DNA of 64,000 nucleotides from the NCBI RefSeq assembly GCF_025371035.1, contig NZ_JANZXB010000009.1:1-64000 (forward strand). Reading direction: 5' to 3'. Numbering within the stretch: position 1 is the first letter of the stretch; the number at the start of each line of letters is the position of its first letter. This DNA comes from Sphingomonas sp. LC-1. GTDB taxonomy: Bacteria > Pseudomonadota > Alphaproteobacteria > Sphingomonadales > Sphingomonadaceae. This document shows, one piece after another, positions 28,096 through 35,389 of the stretch. A program made the translations under genes and the position numbers. Below the pieces are notes generated by a model, which was not told the DNA's origin, did not search any database, and was given only the letters and a program-made list of their open reading frames with translations.

Positions 28096-28554
28096 TCAGT
28101 CTGGATCAGACAACATTGAATGCCGCTTTTCGGCGGATTGATATTTGGCCGGAAGGGGAACCCCTTTCGGCCAATATCCTATTCCCTTCAAATTCAAAAA
28201 GCGCTTTGAACGCCAAAGGTTTGTGCCGAAAACCTTGGTTTTGTCGGTGCCTGGAAAATGAAACCCTTGGCTTTCGAGCCGATCCATCAGCTCACTGCGC
28301 GATAGCGGTTTGCCCGCCTCGGCGATAACCGCTTCGGCCGCATCCATCACGTTGTTCAGCTCTGCGCCCGTCAAGCGCTGACGCGTGGACGCAGGTGCTT
28401 CCAGGGATAGCTCATAATTAGCGGGCTTTGCGCGATTGAGAGTGTGAGCCTCGAGTCGTAGATAATCCGCAATGAGATTTTCTACGAGTTTGAGTTCCTG
28501 GCGGAGTCTCTCTCGGCGTTCATATGCTTGGCGCAGAAGCTCGTCCATGCTCAT
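28096..28554 (-). CDS. Unknown protein with a HARE-HTH-like winged helix
   Basis: A 152-residue protein. Residues 1-40 (ELLRQAYERRERLRQELKLV) are likely a coiled coil. Residues about 65-130 (NVMDAAEAVIAEAGKPLSRS, then GTNLWRSKRFLNLKGIGYW) resemble the HARE-HTH winged helix found in DNA-associated proteins, including restriction and chromatin proteins. The base use is less GC-rich than in its neighbours, and it is convergent with thiC with only 10 bases between. The end of the coding region forms a near-perfect palindrome (see 28140-28179). The function is unknown; DNA binding is inference. Confidence 0.6.
   Translation of the reverse strand: MSMDELLRQAYERRERLRQELKLVENLIADYLRLEAHTLNRAKPANYELSLEAPASTRQRLTGAELNNVMDAAEAVIAEAGKPLSRSELMDRLESQGFHFPGTDKTKVFGTNLWRSKRFLNLKGIGYWPKGVPLPAKYQSAEKRHSMLSDPD
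28122..28179 (-). terminator. Two hairpins at the convergent ends of thiC and the HARE-HTH gene
   Basis: CCGCTTTTCGGCGG (28123-28136) and a near-perfect 39-base palindrome (28140-28179, arms ATATTTGGCCGG and CGGCCAATAT with AAGGGG/CCCCTT inside) lie inside the last 30 codons of the minus-strand gene. They could stop or slow transcripts from either side. Confidence 0.45.
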
Positions 28555-28608
28555 TCCCTCGCAGCCAATGCCTAATAGGGCCTAAAAGTCACACCTTGCA
28601 AGATTTGG

Positions 28609-28853
28609 ACTCGAAAGAGTGTTGACGTGAGTGCTGCGTAATGTATGTATGAGTCGGGTTATCAGATTATTAAGGAGTGCCCGAAAGGTCAACATGGAAG
28701 CCCGGCAATGCCGGAGAAGCGAAGAGGGCCGACCTTTCGGCCGGCCTTCCCGATGGCTCAACGTCGATGCGACGCGAAACCTCTGTAGTGGAATACTGAG
28801 AATCGCACGCTCCGACGGTTGGGTCAACCCCAATCCAATCACGGAGACGTTCC
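28609..28853 (+). promoter_or_regulatory. Possible promoter and structured leader of the 45-residue protein gene
   Basis: TTGACG at about 28621 is followed 17 bases later by ATGTAT, a fair -35/-10 pair. The following 200 bases contain short hairpins (CCCGGCAATGCCGG, GGGCCGACCTTTCGGCCGG). This stretch of about 300 bases has no convincing gene of its own. Confidence 0.35.
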
Positions 28854-28991
28854 ATGGCCGATCAGGCAATGCGTGACGACGGCAAGACGTATATCTTCCG
28901 TCAGTGCATCACGCTTCGGAACGGGAAGCGGATTTGCAAGCCTAACGGGCAAGCATTCCGCATCCCGGTGGACAATAACGAGGACAAGTAA
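28854..28991 (+). CDS. Small protein of 45 residues, unknown
   Basis: The frame starts at an ATG with GGAGA eight bases upstream and ends at TAA. The protein opens MADQAMRDDGKTYIFRQCIT, is basic and strand-like in its middle (LRNGKRICKPNGQAFRIPV), and has no membrane helix. Two Cys residues stand ten apart. No family is recognised. It is preceded by a long, hairpin-rich leader and lies next to the toxin-antitoxin pair, in the accessory patch. Coding is likely because of the ribosome binding site and the protein-like composition, but it is not proven. Confidence 0.5.
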   Translation: MADQAMRDDGKTYIFRQCITLRNGKRICKPNGQAFRIPVDNNEDK

Positions 28992-29021
28992 AATGTTGAG
29001 TCGACGTCGTATGACGTCGGC

Positions 29022-29288
29022 TCAATAATGATACCGGCACTGTGCCACTTGCAGCACCTGCTCGTCGCGGCTGCCCGCCACCCGGTACACCAGACGATGT
29101 TCATGGCTGATCCGGCGCGACCACCAGCCGGATAGGTTGCCGCACAGCGGTTCGGGCTTGCCGGTCCCCTTGAACGGGTGACGGCGACATTCCTCGATCA
29201 GCGCATGGAGCTTGTCGCAGAGTTTGGTGTCGTGTTCCTGCCAATGGCGATAATCGTCCCACGCCGTCGGCCAGAACGTCACTCTCAC
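29022..29288 (-). CDS. yoeB: YoeB-family mRNA endonuclease toxin
   Basis: An 88-residue Txe/YoeB toxin of the RelE fold that cuts mRNA at the ribosome. The family hallmarks WDDYRHWQEHD (about residues 10-20), HPFKGTGKPEPLCGNLSGWW with catalytic Glu and Arg, RRISHEHRLVYRV, and the C-terminal CRYHY with the His and Tyr are all present. Its ATG overlaps the antitoxin stop by 4 bases. It looks intact. Confidence 0.95.
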   Translation of the reverse strand: MRVTFWPTAWDDYRHWQEHDTKLCDKLHALIEECRRHPFKGTGKPEPLCGNLSGWWSRRISHEHRLVYRVAGSRDEQVLQVAQCRYHY

Positions 29289-29530
29289 GGAAAGGGCACA
29301 CCTTCGTCGCCCGCTTCAAAGCCGCGCACGGCGTCCAGCAAGCGCTCGGCATTCTTGGGCGAGCGCAGCAGGTACAGCGTCTCTTCGATCGACGCCCATT
29401 CGCTGGCGGAGATCAGCACAGCCCCTTCGCCCCGCTGGCGGGTGATCGCCACGGGGGCGCGGTCGGCGACGACCTTGTCGATCATCGCCTTCAGATTCTC
29501 GCGCGCTTCGGAATAGGAGACAGCCTGCAT
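29285..29530 (-). CDS. yefM: YefM-family antitoxin
   Basis: An 81-residue Phd/YefM antitoxin that blocks YoeB and represses its own operon. The N-terminal DNA-binding part (MQAVSYSEARENLKAMIDKV, then PVAITRQRGEGAVLISASEW) is typical, and the C-terminal tail (YLLRSPKNAERLLDAVRGFE) is the toxin-wrapping helix. The start at 29530 matches relatives; an ATG six codons upstream lies inside the promoter. It is the first gene of the pair. Confidence 0.95.
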   Translation of the reverse strand: MQAVSYSEARENLKAMIDKVVADRAPVAITRQRGEGAVLISASEWASIEETLYLLRSPKNAERLLDAVRGFEAGDEGVPFP

Positions 29531-29539
29531 ACGTGTAGA

Positions 29540-29566
29540 ATTGTACAATCACCTGTCCAATGTCAA
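29540..29566 (-). promoter_or_regulatory. Promoter and operator of yefM-yoeB
   Basis: On the minus strand TTGACA (29561-29566) and TACAAT (29540-29545) stand 15 bases apart. The -10 box is embedded in the palindrome ATTGTACAAT (29540-29549). The hexamer TGTACA is the core of the YefM-YoeB operator known from E. coli, so self-repression is likely. A weaker half (TGTAGA) lies at 29534-29539. Confidence 0.75.
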
Positions 29567-29569
29567 GGT

Positions 29570-29881
29570 TCACCGCTTCCGCACAAACTCCGCGCGCAAG
29601 ACCAACCCCTTGATCCCGTCGAACTTGCAGTCGATTTCCTGTGCATCGCCGGTCAGGCGGATCGACTTGATGAGCGTGCCGCGCTTCAGCGTCTGGCCTG
29701 CGCCCTTGACGGTCAGGTCCTTGATCAGCGTCACCTGATCCCCGTCGCTCAGCACATTGCCGACCGAGTCCCGGACGACCACCGCATCATCCTCGCCGAC
29801 CGAACCGGCCTTGGCGGCGGCGTCGGATGCGCTGATCCATTCGCCGGTCGCTTCGTCATAGACATAGTCTTCGTCGGCCAT
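29570..29881 (-). CDS. PhnA/YjdM-like protein lacking the zinc ribbon
   Basis: A 103-residue protein. Residues about 36-103 (VRDSVGNVLSDGDQVTLIKD, then LTVKGAGQTLKRGTLIKSIR) match the SH3-like C-terminal domain of PhnA/YjdM, a protein once placed in the alkylphosphonate operon but without a clear role there. The usual N-terminal zinc ribbon with two CxxC pairs is replaced by an acidic section (EDYVYDEATGEWISAS) with no Cys. It is not linked to phosphonate genes here. It may bind another partner. Confidence 0.8.
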   Translation of the reverse strand: MADEDYVYDEATGEWISASDAAAKAGSVGEDDAVVVRDSVGNVLSDGDQVTLIKDLTVKGAGQTLKRGTLIKSIRLTGDAQEIDCKFDGIKGLVLRAEFVRKR

Positions 29882-29960
29882 CGCCGTTGGTCCTTATCAT
29901 ATCTGCGAAATGGCGGCCCCTATGCGCGCTCGCAGAAACTGATGCCATAGCTATTACAGA

Positions 29961-30656
29961 TCAGGACAACGGCGGCAGCGCCCAGTCGATCGGCTCGCGG
30001 CCATGTTCAACCAGAAAGGCATTGGCGCGCGAAAAGGGCTTCGACCCGAAAAAGCCGCCGCGTGCCGACAAAGGCGAGGGGTGGACCGAGGTCAGGACGC
30101 AGTGCCGCCCCGCGCCCAGTTCGCGAACGAACCCCGCCTTCTTTTGGGCATAGGCGCCCCAGAGGATGAAGACGACCGGCTCGGGCTTGGCGGCGACGGC
30201 GCGGATCACCGCGTCGGTGAATCGCTCCCACCCGCGCCCCTGATGCGAGGCGGCCTGGCCCATCCGCACGGTCAGCACCGAGTTGAGCAGCAGCACCCCC
30301 TGCCGCGCCCAATGGTCGAGCAGGCCGTGGCCGGGCGGGGCGATGCCCAGGTCGGTCGCCATCTCCTTGTAGATGTTGACCAGGCTGGGTGGCGGGCGAA
30401 CGCCCGGCTGGACCGAGAAGGCCAGGCCGTGCGCCTGGCCCTCGCCATGATAGGGGTCCTGCCCCAGGATCACGACGCGCACCTCGGGCAGCGGTGTCAG
30501 GTCGAGCGCGCGAAACCATTCGGACGGGCGGGGGAAGATGCGCTGGCCACTCTCGCGTTCCTGGGCCAGGAAGGTCTTGAGCGCCTGCATATAGGGCTCG
30601 TCGAACTGGTCGCGCAGGACGGCCAGCCAGCTTGGATCCAGACGGATGTCGCTCAT
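29961..30656 (-). CDS. ung: Uracil-DNA glycosylase
   Basis: A 231-residue family 1 enzyme that removes uracil from DNA. The water-activating loop GQDPYHGEGQAHGLAFS (about residues 64-80) with catalytic Asp, the uracil-binding PPPSLVNIYKE, LLLNSVLTV, and the HPSPLSA loop with catalytic His (about residue 192) are all present. The C terminus is full length. Confidence 0.97.
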   Translation of the reverse strand: MSDIRLDPSWLAVLRDQFDEPYMQALKTFLAQERESGQRIFPRPSEWFRALDLTPLPEVRVVILGQDPYHGEGQAHGLAFSVQPGVRPPPSLVNIYKEMATDLGIAPPGHGLLDHWARQGVLLLNSVLTVRMGQAASHQGRGWERFTDAVIRAVAAKPEPVVFILWGAYAQKKAGFVRELGAGRHCVLTSVHPSPLSARGGFFGSKPFSRANAFLVEHGREPIDWALPPLS

Positions 30657-30687
30657 CGCTTCCTCTTGCCTCTCGTGCGATTGCCGC

Positions 30688-30712
30688 GCAACCGGCTTGG
30701 CGGATAATCGTT
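30688..30712 (+). promoter_or_regulatory. Candidate EcfG-type (general stress) promoter
   Basis: GCAACC, 15 bases, then CGTT (30709-30712) is one mismatch from the GGAACC-N15/16-CGTT consensus of EcfG in alphaproteobacteria. It lies 52 bases before the lipoprotein gene at 30765. Confidence 0.45.
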
Positions 30713-30764
30713 ATGCACCCGATACGGTCGTCAACCTGTCGGCCGGGGAGCCTTTTGGAGGATC

Positions 30765-31148
30765 ATGGTCATGAAGCGTTCGACGATCACCCTCGCCGTG
30801 ATGACGGCCGCATTGCCGCTGGCGGCCTGTGGTTCCTCGACCGAGCCGACCGGTGCCAACACGACCGCCGCCATAAGCAATGGCAGCGTGATGAGCGCCG
30901 ATGCGCTGGGCGCCAAGATTCGCGCCTTGCCCGAGGGGCAGCGTCGCGGGGTCCTGTTCCGCGCGATCCGCGATGCCGGCCCGAGCGGTGCCGGCTGCCA
31001 GTCGGTTACCGCTATGAAGGAAGCGGCGGCGGTCAACGGCAATCCCACTTGGAATGCGGTCTGCGACAACAGCACGCAATGGACGATCGTGCTGACCGCC
31101 GATCAGTCGGCCAGCGTAACCGGCCCCGGGCCCGTCACGATCAAGTGA
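30765..31148 (+). CDS. Small lipoprotein, unknown
   Basis: A 127-residue protein with a lipobox (LPLAAC, Cys about residue 22) and a Ser-Thr-rich stretch after it, so it is probably periplasmic and lipid-anchored. Two further Cys (GAGCQSV and WNAVCDN) could form a disulfide. No family is recognised. Its candidate EcfG-type promoter suggests it is a stress gene. A second ATG two codons downstream could also be the start. Confidence 0.6.
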   Translation: MVMKRSTITLAVMTAALPLAACGSSTEPTGANTTAAISNGSVMSADALGAKIRALPEGQRRGVLFRAIRDAGPSGAGCQSVTAMKEAAAVNGNPTWNAVCDNSTQWTIVLTADQSASVTGPGPVTIK

Positions 31149-31200
31149 GTGGACTGGCGAGTGATCGACCTGGCGACAGGCTCAGCGATGATGCGCGTCA

Positions 31201-31641
31201 TCATGCGCGCCGGTCGAGCCTCGCCAGCGTCGCCTCGTCGTCAACTCCGCCGAAGAACCGGTCCAACCCGGCGCGGAACGGTGTGGGGTCGTCGGCCACT
31301 GCCGCGAACAGCGTCAGCGACGAACGCAGCTTCATCGCATCGATCCCGCCGAACACCGCCTCTGCCGATCCCGGTGCGGCGATGGCGGTGCGAACCGCGT
31401 CCAGCAGGCGGGGCCCCAGGATCGGATGCGCCAAATAGGCCTGCGCCTCGCTCGCATCGCGGATCGCATAATGTTGCGCGGTGGCACTGCGGCCCAGCCC
31501 GGCGATCTGGGGAAAGATGAACCACATCCAATGGCTCCGTTTTCGTCCCGCACGCAATTCGTCCATGGCAGTGGCGAAGCTGTCCGCCTGGGCCGCGACG
31601 AAGCGGTTCAGCGCGGGATCCGGGGCGGGGAAGGCTGTCAT
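31201..31641 (-). CDS. DUF1810 protein
   Basis: A 146-residue protein of the DUF1810 family (sometimes called calpastatin-like), with the signatures LRAGRKRSHWMWFIFPQ, TAQHYAIRDASEAQAYLAHP and AVFGGIDAMKLRSSLTLF. The function is unknown. Start at 31641 (MTAFPAPDPAL) fits the family. It overlaps no gene and is convergent with the lipoprotein at 30765. Confidence 0.85.
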   Translation of the reverse strand: MTAFPAPDPALNRFVAAQADSFATAMDELRAGRKRSHWMWFIFPQIAGLGRSATAQHYAIRDASEAQAYLAHPILGPRLLDAVRTAIAAPGSAEAVFGGIDAMKLRSSLTLFAAVADDPTPFRAGLDRFFGGVDDEATLARLDRRA

Positions 31642-31705
31642 GTATTGGCAACCGGCCATGCCGTCGAAGCGTTCCCGCCAAAAGCAATTGATTCAGGAGA
31701 GAGAG

Positions 31706-32236
31706 ATGCGCCGTTTCGCCTTCCTTGCCCCTATGGCCCTGCTGGCACCGGCGCTGGCCTTGGCGCTGGCGGCGTGCGGCGGGAAGGCGGAGGAGGCCGA
31801 TTCGGATGTCGCGCCGGGCAACTTCACGCCCCCCGGCACCGCCCGACCCACGCCGATCGCCGGGGTGGCGCAGGTCAATCCGCTGACCGCCTATATCGGC
31901 CATTATCCCAATGACGCCGTGGACGGCGTGACCTTCTTCGACCGGACCGAGGTGGCAAGCGCGCTGCACGATGCCGTGGGGAACCAGCAACTGGTTCAGC
32001 GGATCATGTCGCGCGGGGCGGTGACGGTGCCGATCTTCCGCAAGGGCGAGCAGGTGATCGCGGCGCATGGCTGTACCCCGCACGACTGCGCCGACAACAA
32101 CTGGACGGTCGAGGTCGATACCAAGGCGTCCAGCGCGCGGGTCTGCTATCATGACCGCGAAACGATGGGCGACCGCAGCCAATGGTATATGGGTGGTGCC
32201 CCGGTAACCCAGCCCGGGGAATGCCCGCAGGAATGA
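31706..32236 (+). CDS. Lipoprotein of 176 residues, unknown
   Basis: The product has a hydrophobic N terminus and a lipobox (LALAAC, Cys about residue 25), followed by a disordered Pro and Thr region. Residues about 50-176 contain three Cys (HGCTPHDCADN and ARVCYHDRE), which may pair, and a Trp-rich end. No family is recognised. AGGAGAGAG precedes the ATG. A small hairpin-rich region separates it from mipA. Confidence 0.6.
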   Translation: MRRFAFLAPMALLAPALALALAACGGKAEEADSDVAPGNFTPPGTARPTPIAGVAQVNPLTAYIGHYPNDAVDGVTFFDRTEVASALHDAVGNQQLVQRIMSRGAVTVPIFRKGEQVIAAHGCTPHDCADNNWTVEVDTKASSARVCYHDRETMGDRSQWYMGGAPVTQPGECPQE

Positions 32237-32269
32237 GGCGGCTATCTCCGAGGTCCTGAAGCTAAGGGG

Positions 32270-32342
32270 GTGTCACGCCCTCGACGGCGCAACACCCCTC
32301 GACCAGCTTCGCCTGTACCTCCCCACGTGGGGGAGGGGGTTT
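32270..32342 (+). terminator. Hairpin region between the lipoprotein and the MipA gene
   Basis: ACCTCCCCACGTGGGGGAGG (32318-32337) forms a tight hairpin followed by GGGTTTT. It is a fragment of the R2 repeat family at 55776 and 60426 and may end the lipoprotein transcript. Confidence 0.5.
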
Positions 32343-33239
32343 TCAGAAGGTATAGGCCACACCCAGCGCGCTGAGCCACTGGCCGCGCGAACCGGCCTGC
32401 GAGACGATCGGGCTGTCGGCGAAATCATTGACCATGCGACCATAGGTCACGCCGCCGACCAGCTTCCAACCCTTCAGCAAATTGCCGGTGATCGAATAGG
32501 TGGCGAGCCCGCCGACCGACCAGTCCTTCCACCCCGACCGGGCATTGTAGACCGGCAGGCCGCTCGCCACGCTCTGGTTCGGGTCGATCGAGAAATAGCG
32601 GCGGGCATAGCCGCGCCCGGCATGTTCCGCCGTGGCGAACAGGCCGACCGCCGCCTTGGTCGACAGCGGCGTGAAATAGTTGACCGAGGGCTGCCAGATG
32701 CCGCTGTCGTGCACGCCGGTCACGTCGTGGCGATAGCTGACCGAAACGGAGAGGCGGTCATAGGGGCTGGTCACCACGCCGACCTTGCCGATGCCGACAT
32801 AGCCGCCCAGTTCCACCGCCGCGCCGATCTTGCCCAGCGCGCGGACGCGGGGATCGTCGATGCGCGACGGGGCGGTGCGATCGAGATTGACGACGCCGAT
32901 CGGCCCCGCCTGGAAATCCCAGTCACGGTTGTTCTTGTCGCCGATCAGGTCGACCGACAGGCGGTTGCCGATCAGCGTGATCGTGTGCCCGTCGATATAG
33001 GCCAGCGCAGCGGGGGCGGGCGAAAAGGAATAGTCGTTTGACCCCTCATAATCCGGGAGATAGGCCGCACCCAGACCGATGGTGATGGTGTTCTTGCCGA
33101 GCTGACCCGCCATTTCGGCGGCGGCGGGATTGGTGGCGACGGTCGTGTCCTGCGCCAGGGCAGGCGCCGCCAGGGACAGCGCGCCCGCGACGGCCAGCGG
33201 GGCGATGACGCGCGACGATAGGCGCGAAAATGAACGCAA
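32343..33239 (-). CDS. MipA/OmpV-family outer membrane protein
   Basis: A 298-residue protein with a standard signal peptide (cut near AAPALAQ, about residue 29). The rest is a beta-barrel of the MipA/OmpV family: NTITIGLGAAYLPDYEGSND at the start, and the ending QWLSALGVAYTF with terminal Phe. MipA in E. coli links murein synthases and hydrolases; here the role may be structural or in uptake. It is divergent from no close gene and lies after DUF2141 on the same strand. Confidence 0.9.
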   Translation of the reverse strand: MRSFSRLSSRVIAPLAVAGALSLAAPALAQDTTVATNPAAAEMAGQLGKNTITIGLGAAYLPDYEGSNDYSFSPAPAALAYIDGHTITLIGNRLSVDLIGDKNNRDWDFQAGPIGVVNLDRTAPSRIDDPRVRALGKIGAAVELGGYVGIGKVGVVTSPYDRLSVSVSYRHDVTGVHDSGIWQPSVNYFTPLSTKAAVGLFATAEHAGRGYARRYFSIDPNQSVASGLPVYNARSGWKDWSVGGLATYSITGNLLKGWKLVGGVTYGRMVNDFADSPIVSQAGSRGQWLSALGVAYTF

Positions 33240-33310
33240 GACGGAAAACTCCCCGATTGGATTATCCGAAATGGAACGCCAGGGTGAGGATTTCGCTCCG
33301 GTTCCGCCGT

Positions 33311-33754
33311 TCAGAAAATGTAACGCATCCGAATCTGTTGTGTTTCGGCAACAGAATCCAGGGTGAACCGCGCGGCCGTGAAGCGCGGCGGGCCGAAGCG
33401 GATCGCCGGATTGCGCGAGAAACCAAAGCCTTCGCGCGGGATGCCGGCCAGCGTGTCCAGCTTGGCATTGCCGTTTTCGTCATGGATGACGGCGGCGGCG
33501 TAATCGCCATGCGGCAGGCCGTCGAGGTGCAAGGCCTTCTGCCCCGCCGGTACCGAGCGCGTCATCGCGCGCGCATCATCGACACAGGCGGGGAAATTGT
33601 CCGGATCGGCGGTCAGGCAGAGGCGGATCATTCCCTTGGCCGAGCGCATCTGGTCGATGCCGATGTCCAGTCGACTAACCGGTGCGGCGCTCATCAGCGG
33701 CAACGCGGCCAGGACCAGCGCCAGCCCCCGCAACGCGGCGCGCCGCCTGCGCAT
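33311..33754 (-). CDS. DUF2141 exported protein
   Basis: A 147-residue protein with a signal peptide (MRRRRAALRGLALVLAALPL, cut after MSAAP) and the DUF2141 core (GMIRLCLTADPDNFPAC, then VIHDENGNAKLDTLAGIPRE). A conserved DxNxNxKxD loop could bind calcium. The signal peptide start at 33754 lies inside the 3' end of the sterol desaturase gene (80-base overlap), so the two are likely co-transcribed. Confidence 0.75.
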   Translation of the reverse strand: MRRRRAALRGLALVLAALPLMSAAPVSRLDIGIDQMRSAKGMIRLCLTADPDNFPACVDDARAMTRSVPAGQKALHLDGLPHGDYAAAVIHDENGNAKLDTLAGIPREGFGFSRNPAIRFGPPRFTAARFTLDSVAETQQIRMRYIF

Positions 33755-34493
33755 GGGCGCGTTCGAAATCGCCAAGACCCCGGTCGGTCCCGCACAGTCG
33801 ATCCCAGAAGCGGAAATAGAGTCCATAGTTGCACCCATATTGCTCATGATGCCGTTGGTGATGGCTTGCGGTAATGAGCCACCCCCCCAGGTGCCCCTGC
33901 CACATGAAGCGGGGAAAGATTTCCCACCCCATATGGTTGGTGACGCCCATAACGGTCATGATCGTCAGGACCAAGCCGAGTGCGGCGACATGGATCGGAA
34001 TCACGAAGACCAGTAGCGGAATGGCCACAGCACCGGTCACCGCCTCGATCGGGTGAAAGGCCATGGCGGCCCAGGCGGTGGGCGGACGGCTGGCGTGATG
34101 GACGGCATGGGCGCGCTTGAAGATCGCCGGGCGGTGCATCCAGCGATGCGTCCAGTAGAACCACGTATCGTGCGCGATCAGATAGAGCAGCACCGAGACG
34201 GGCAGATACCAGAGCGGCCAGGCATGGACATCGGCATAGATTCGCGTCCACCCGCGATTCTGCCAGCCCCAGGCGACGATCCCGGCGGGCACCCCGTAAA
34301 TGGCGGCGGAGGCGAGGCTCCACCAGATTTCGCGGCGGATCTGCGGGTCGAGCCCGGCATAGAGGTTGGGATGCCGCGCCCTGGTCGCCAGCGCGAACGC
34401 GCCAGAGGCGAGCAGATAGCGCACGCCGACGATCAGCGTCATGGCGATGGCGGAAAGGATCAGGGCAAGCGTCACGGGGGCAGTGTAACCCAT
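33675..34493 (-). CDS. Fatty acid hydroxylase / sterol desaturase-family membrane protein
   Basis: A 272-residue membrane protein with four to five helices and the eight-His di-iron site of the family: HDTWFYWTHRWMH (about residue 105), HAVHHAS (about 124) and HHQRHHEQYGCNYG (about 200). These enzymes hydroxylate or desaturate lipids, sterols or carotenoids. The His pattern and length differ from CrtZ beta-carotene hydroxylase, so I do not assign a carotenoid role. The last 20 residues are low in complexity. The start at 34493 is the first ATG that gives the expected membrane entry. Confidence 0.8.
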   Translation of the reverse strand: MGYTAPVTLALILSAIAMTLIVGVRYLLASGAFALATRARHPNLYAGLDPQIRREIWWSLASAAIYGVPAGIVAWGWQNRGWTRIYADVHAWPLWYLPVSVLLYLIAHDTWFYWTHRWMHRPAIFKRAHAVHHASRPPTAWAAMAFHPIEAVTGAVAIPLLVFVIPIHVAALGLVLTIMTVMGVTNHMGWEIFPRFMWQGHLGGWLITASHHQRHHEQYGCNYGLYFRFWDRLCGTDRGLGDFERAHAQAARRVAGAGAGPGRVAADERRTG

Positions 34494-34851
34494 TGGAGGC
34501 GGGGCTTGAACCGCCAACGTCGGGCGCGGGGCCTTTTGTTCGCGCGGCGGCGCGAAGGCGCAGAGAGGTTTGAGCGGGCGTCGGCGTCCGGTGCCTCTTC
34601 GTCCGTCGCCCCTGACGCACCGTCGGTGACGAGAAGCGGCCTTCGGTCGGAAATCTCCTCTCCGCACAAGCCATACCGCATGCCGTCCAGGCCAAGCGCG
34701 GTCGAAGGACTTCCGTCTTCCTCTCCTGCAAGGGGGCAGCGAAGCTGGCGGAGGGGTGTCACCCTATCGAGAGTGGGATACCCCTCCGTCAGGCCTGCGG
34801 CCTGCCATCTCCCCTTCCAGGGAAGGAATGGGCCGAGCGTCGGTCGGCGTC
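34494..34851. repeat. 358-base gap with repeat fragments
   Basis: No gene is seen. It holds a GCGCGGCGGCGCGAAGGCGC unit like that at 6471-6530 (about 34538-34575) and at about 34728-34830 a piece of the R2 family (CAGCGAAGCTGGCGGAGGGG, TACCCCTCCGTCAGGCCTGC, CATCTCCCC). Confidence 0.6.
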
Positions 34852-35376
34852 TCACCCCCGCTGGAAAATCCGAATCGGCCGGTCGTGATACACCCCCTCG
34901 ACCGGCGCCGCATAACCCAGCTTGCCCGCCAGGCCGATCGACGCCGCATTGCCGGGATCGATGATGCAGCAGGTTCGCCTGATGCCTCGCGCATCCGCCC
35001 AATTGAGCACCGCGCGCATTGCCTCGGCCGCATAGCCCCGACCATGGGCCGCCGGGACCAGCGTCCACCCCACCTCCGGCACCGTCAGTTCGGGCCTGAT
35101 CGCACGGCGCGATTCCAGCAGGCCCATATCGCCCAGCACATCGCCCGTCGCCCCGTCGCATACCACCCAGGCGCCATAGCCGAACACCGTCCAGCATCCG
35201 ACCGACCGAAGCAGTCGAATCCACACATCCTCGCGCGGGCGGGGCTTGCCGCCGATCATGCCGTACACCGCCGGATCGGCCCACATCGCCGCCAGCGCGT
35301 CGAGATCGTCGGGATGGTGACCACGCAGGATCAGTCGCTCGGTGGTCAGGGTCGGGGCGGGGCTGGTGAAGGTCAT
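34852..35376 (-). CDS. GNAT acetyltransferase (RimJ/RimL-like)
   Basis: A 174-residue acetyl-CoA-dependent N-acetyltransferase. The family fold is seen in TTERLILRGHHPDDLDAL, then WVVCDGATGDVLGDMGL, and the acetyl-CoA loop PAAHGRGYAAEAMRAVLNWA (Arg-Gly-Tyr-Ala). The target amine (ribosomal protein, antibiotic or other) cannot be told. It is 13 bases after the stop of recQ on the same strand. Confidence 0.88.
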   Translation of the reverse strand: MTFTSPAPTLTTERLILRGHHPDDLDALAAMWADPAVYGMIGGKPRPREDVWIRLLRSVGCWTVFGYGAWVVCDGATGDVLGDMGLLESRRAIRPELTVPEVGWTLVPAAHGRGYAAEAMRAVLNWADARGIRRTCCIIDPGNAASIGLAGKLGYAAPVEGVYHDRPIRIFQRG

Positions 35377-35389
35377 GACGCGAGCGATA

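Noticed and set aside
28631-28876. An 81-codon frame upstream of the 45-residue protein
   Set aside because: It covers hairpins, lacks a ribosome binding site and has an Arg-rich random-looking product. The stretch reads better as a leader.
33675-34493. Beta-carotene hydroxylase (crtZ) near the carotenoid genes
   Set aside because: The His pattern, length and helices fit a sterol desaturase-type protein, and CrtZ is shorter.
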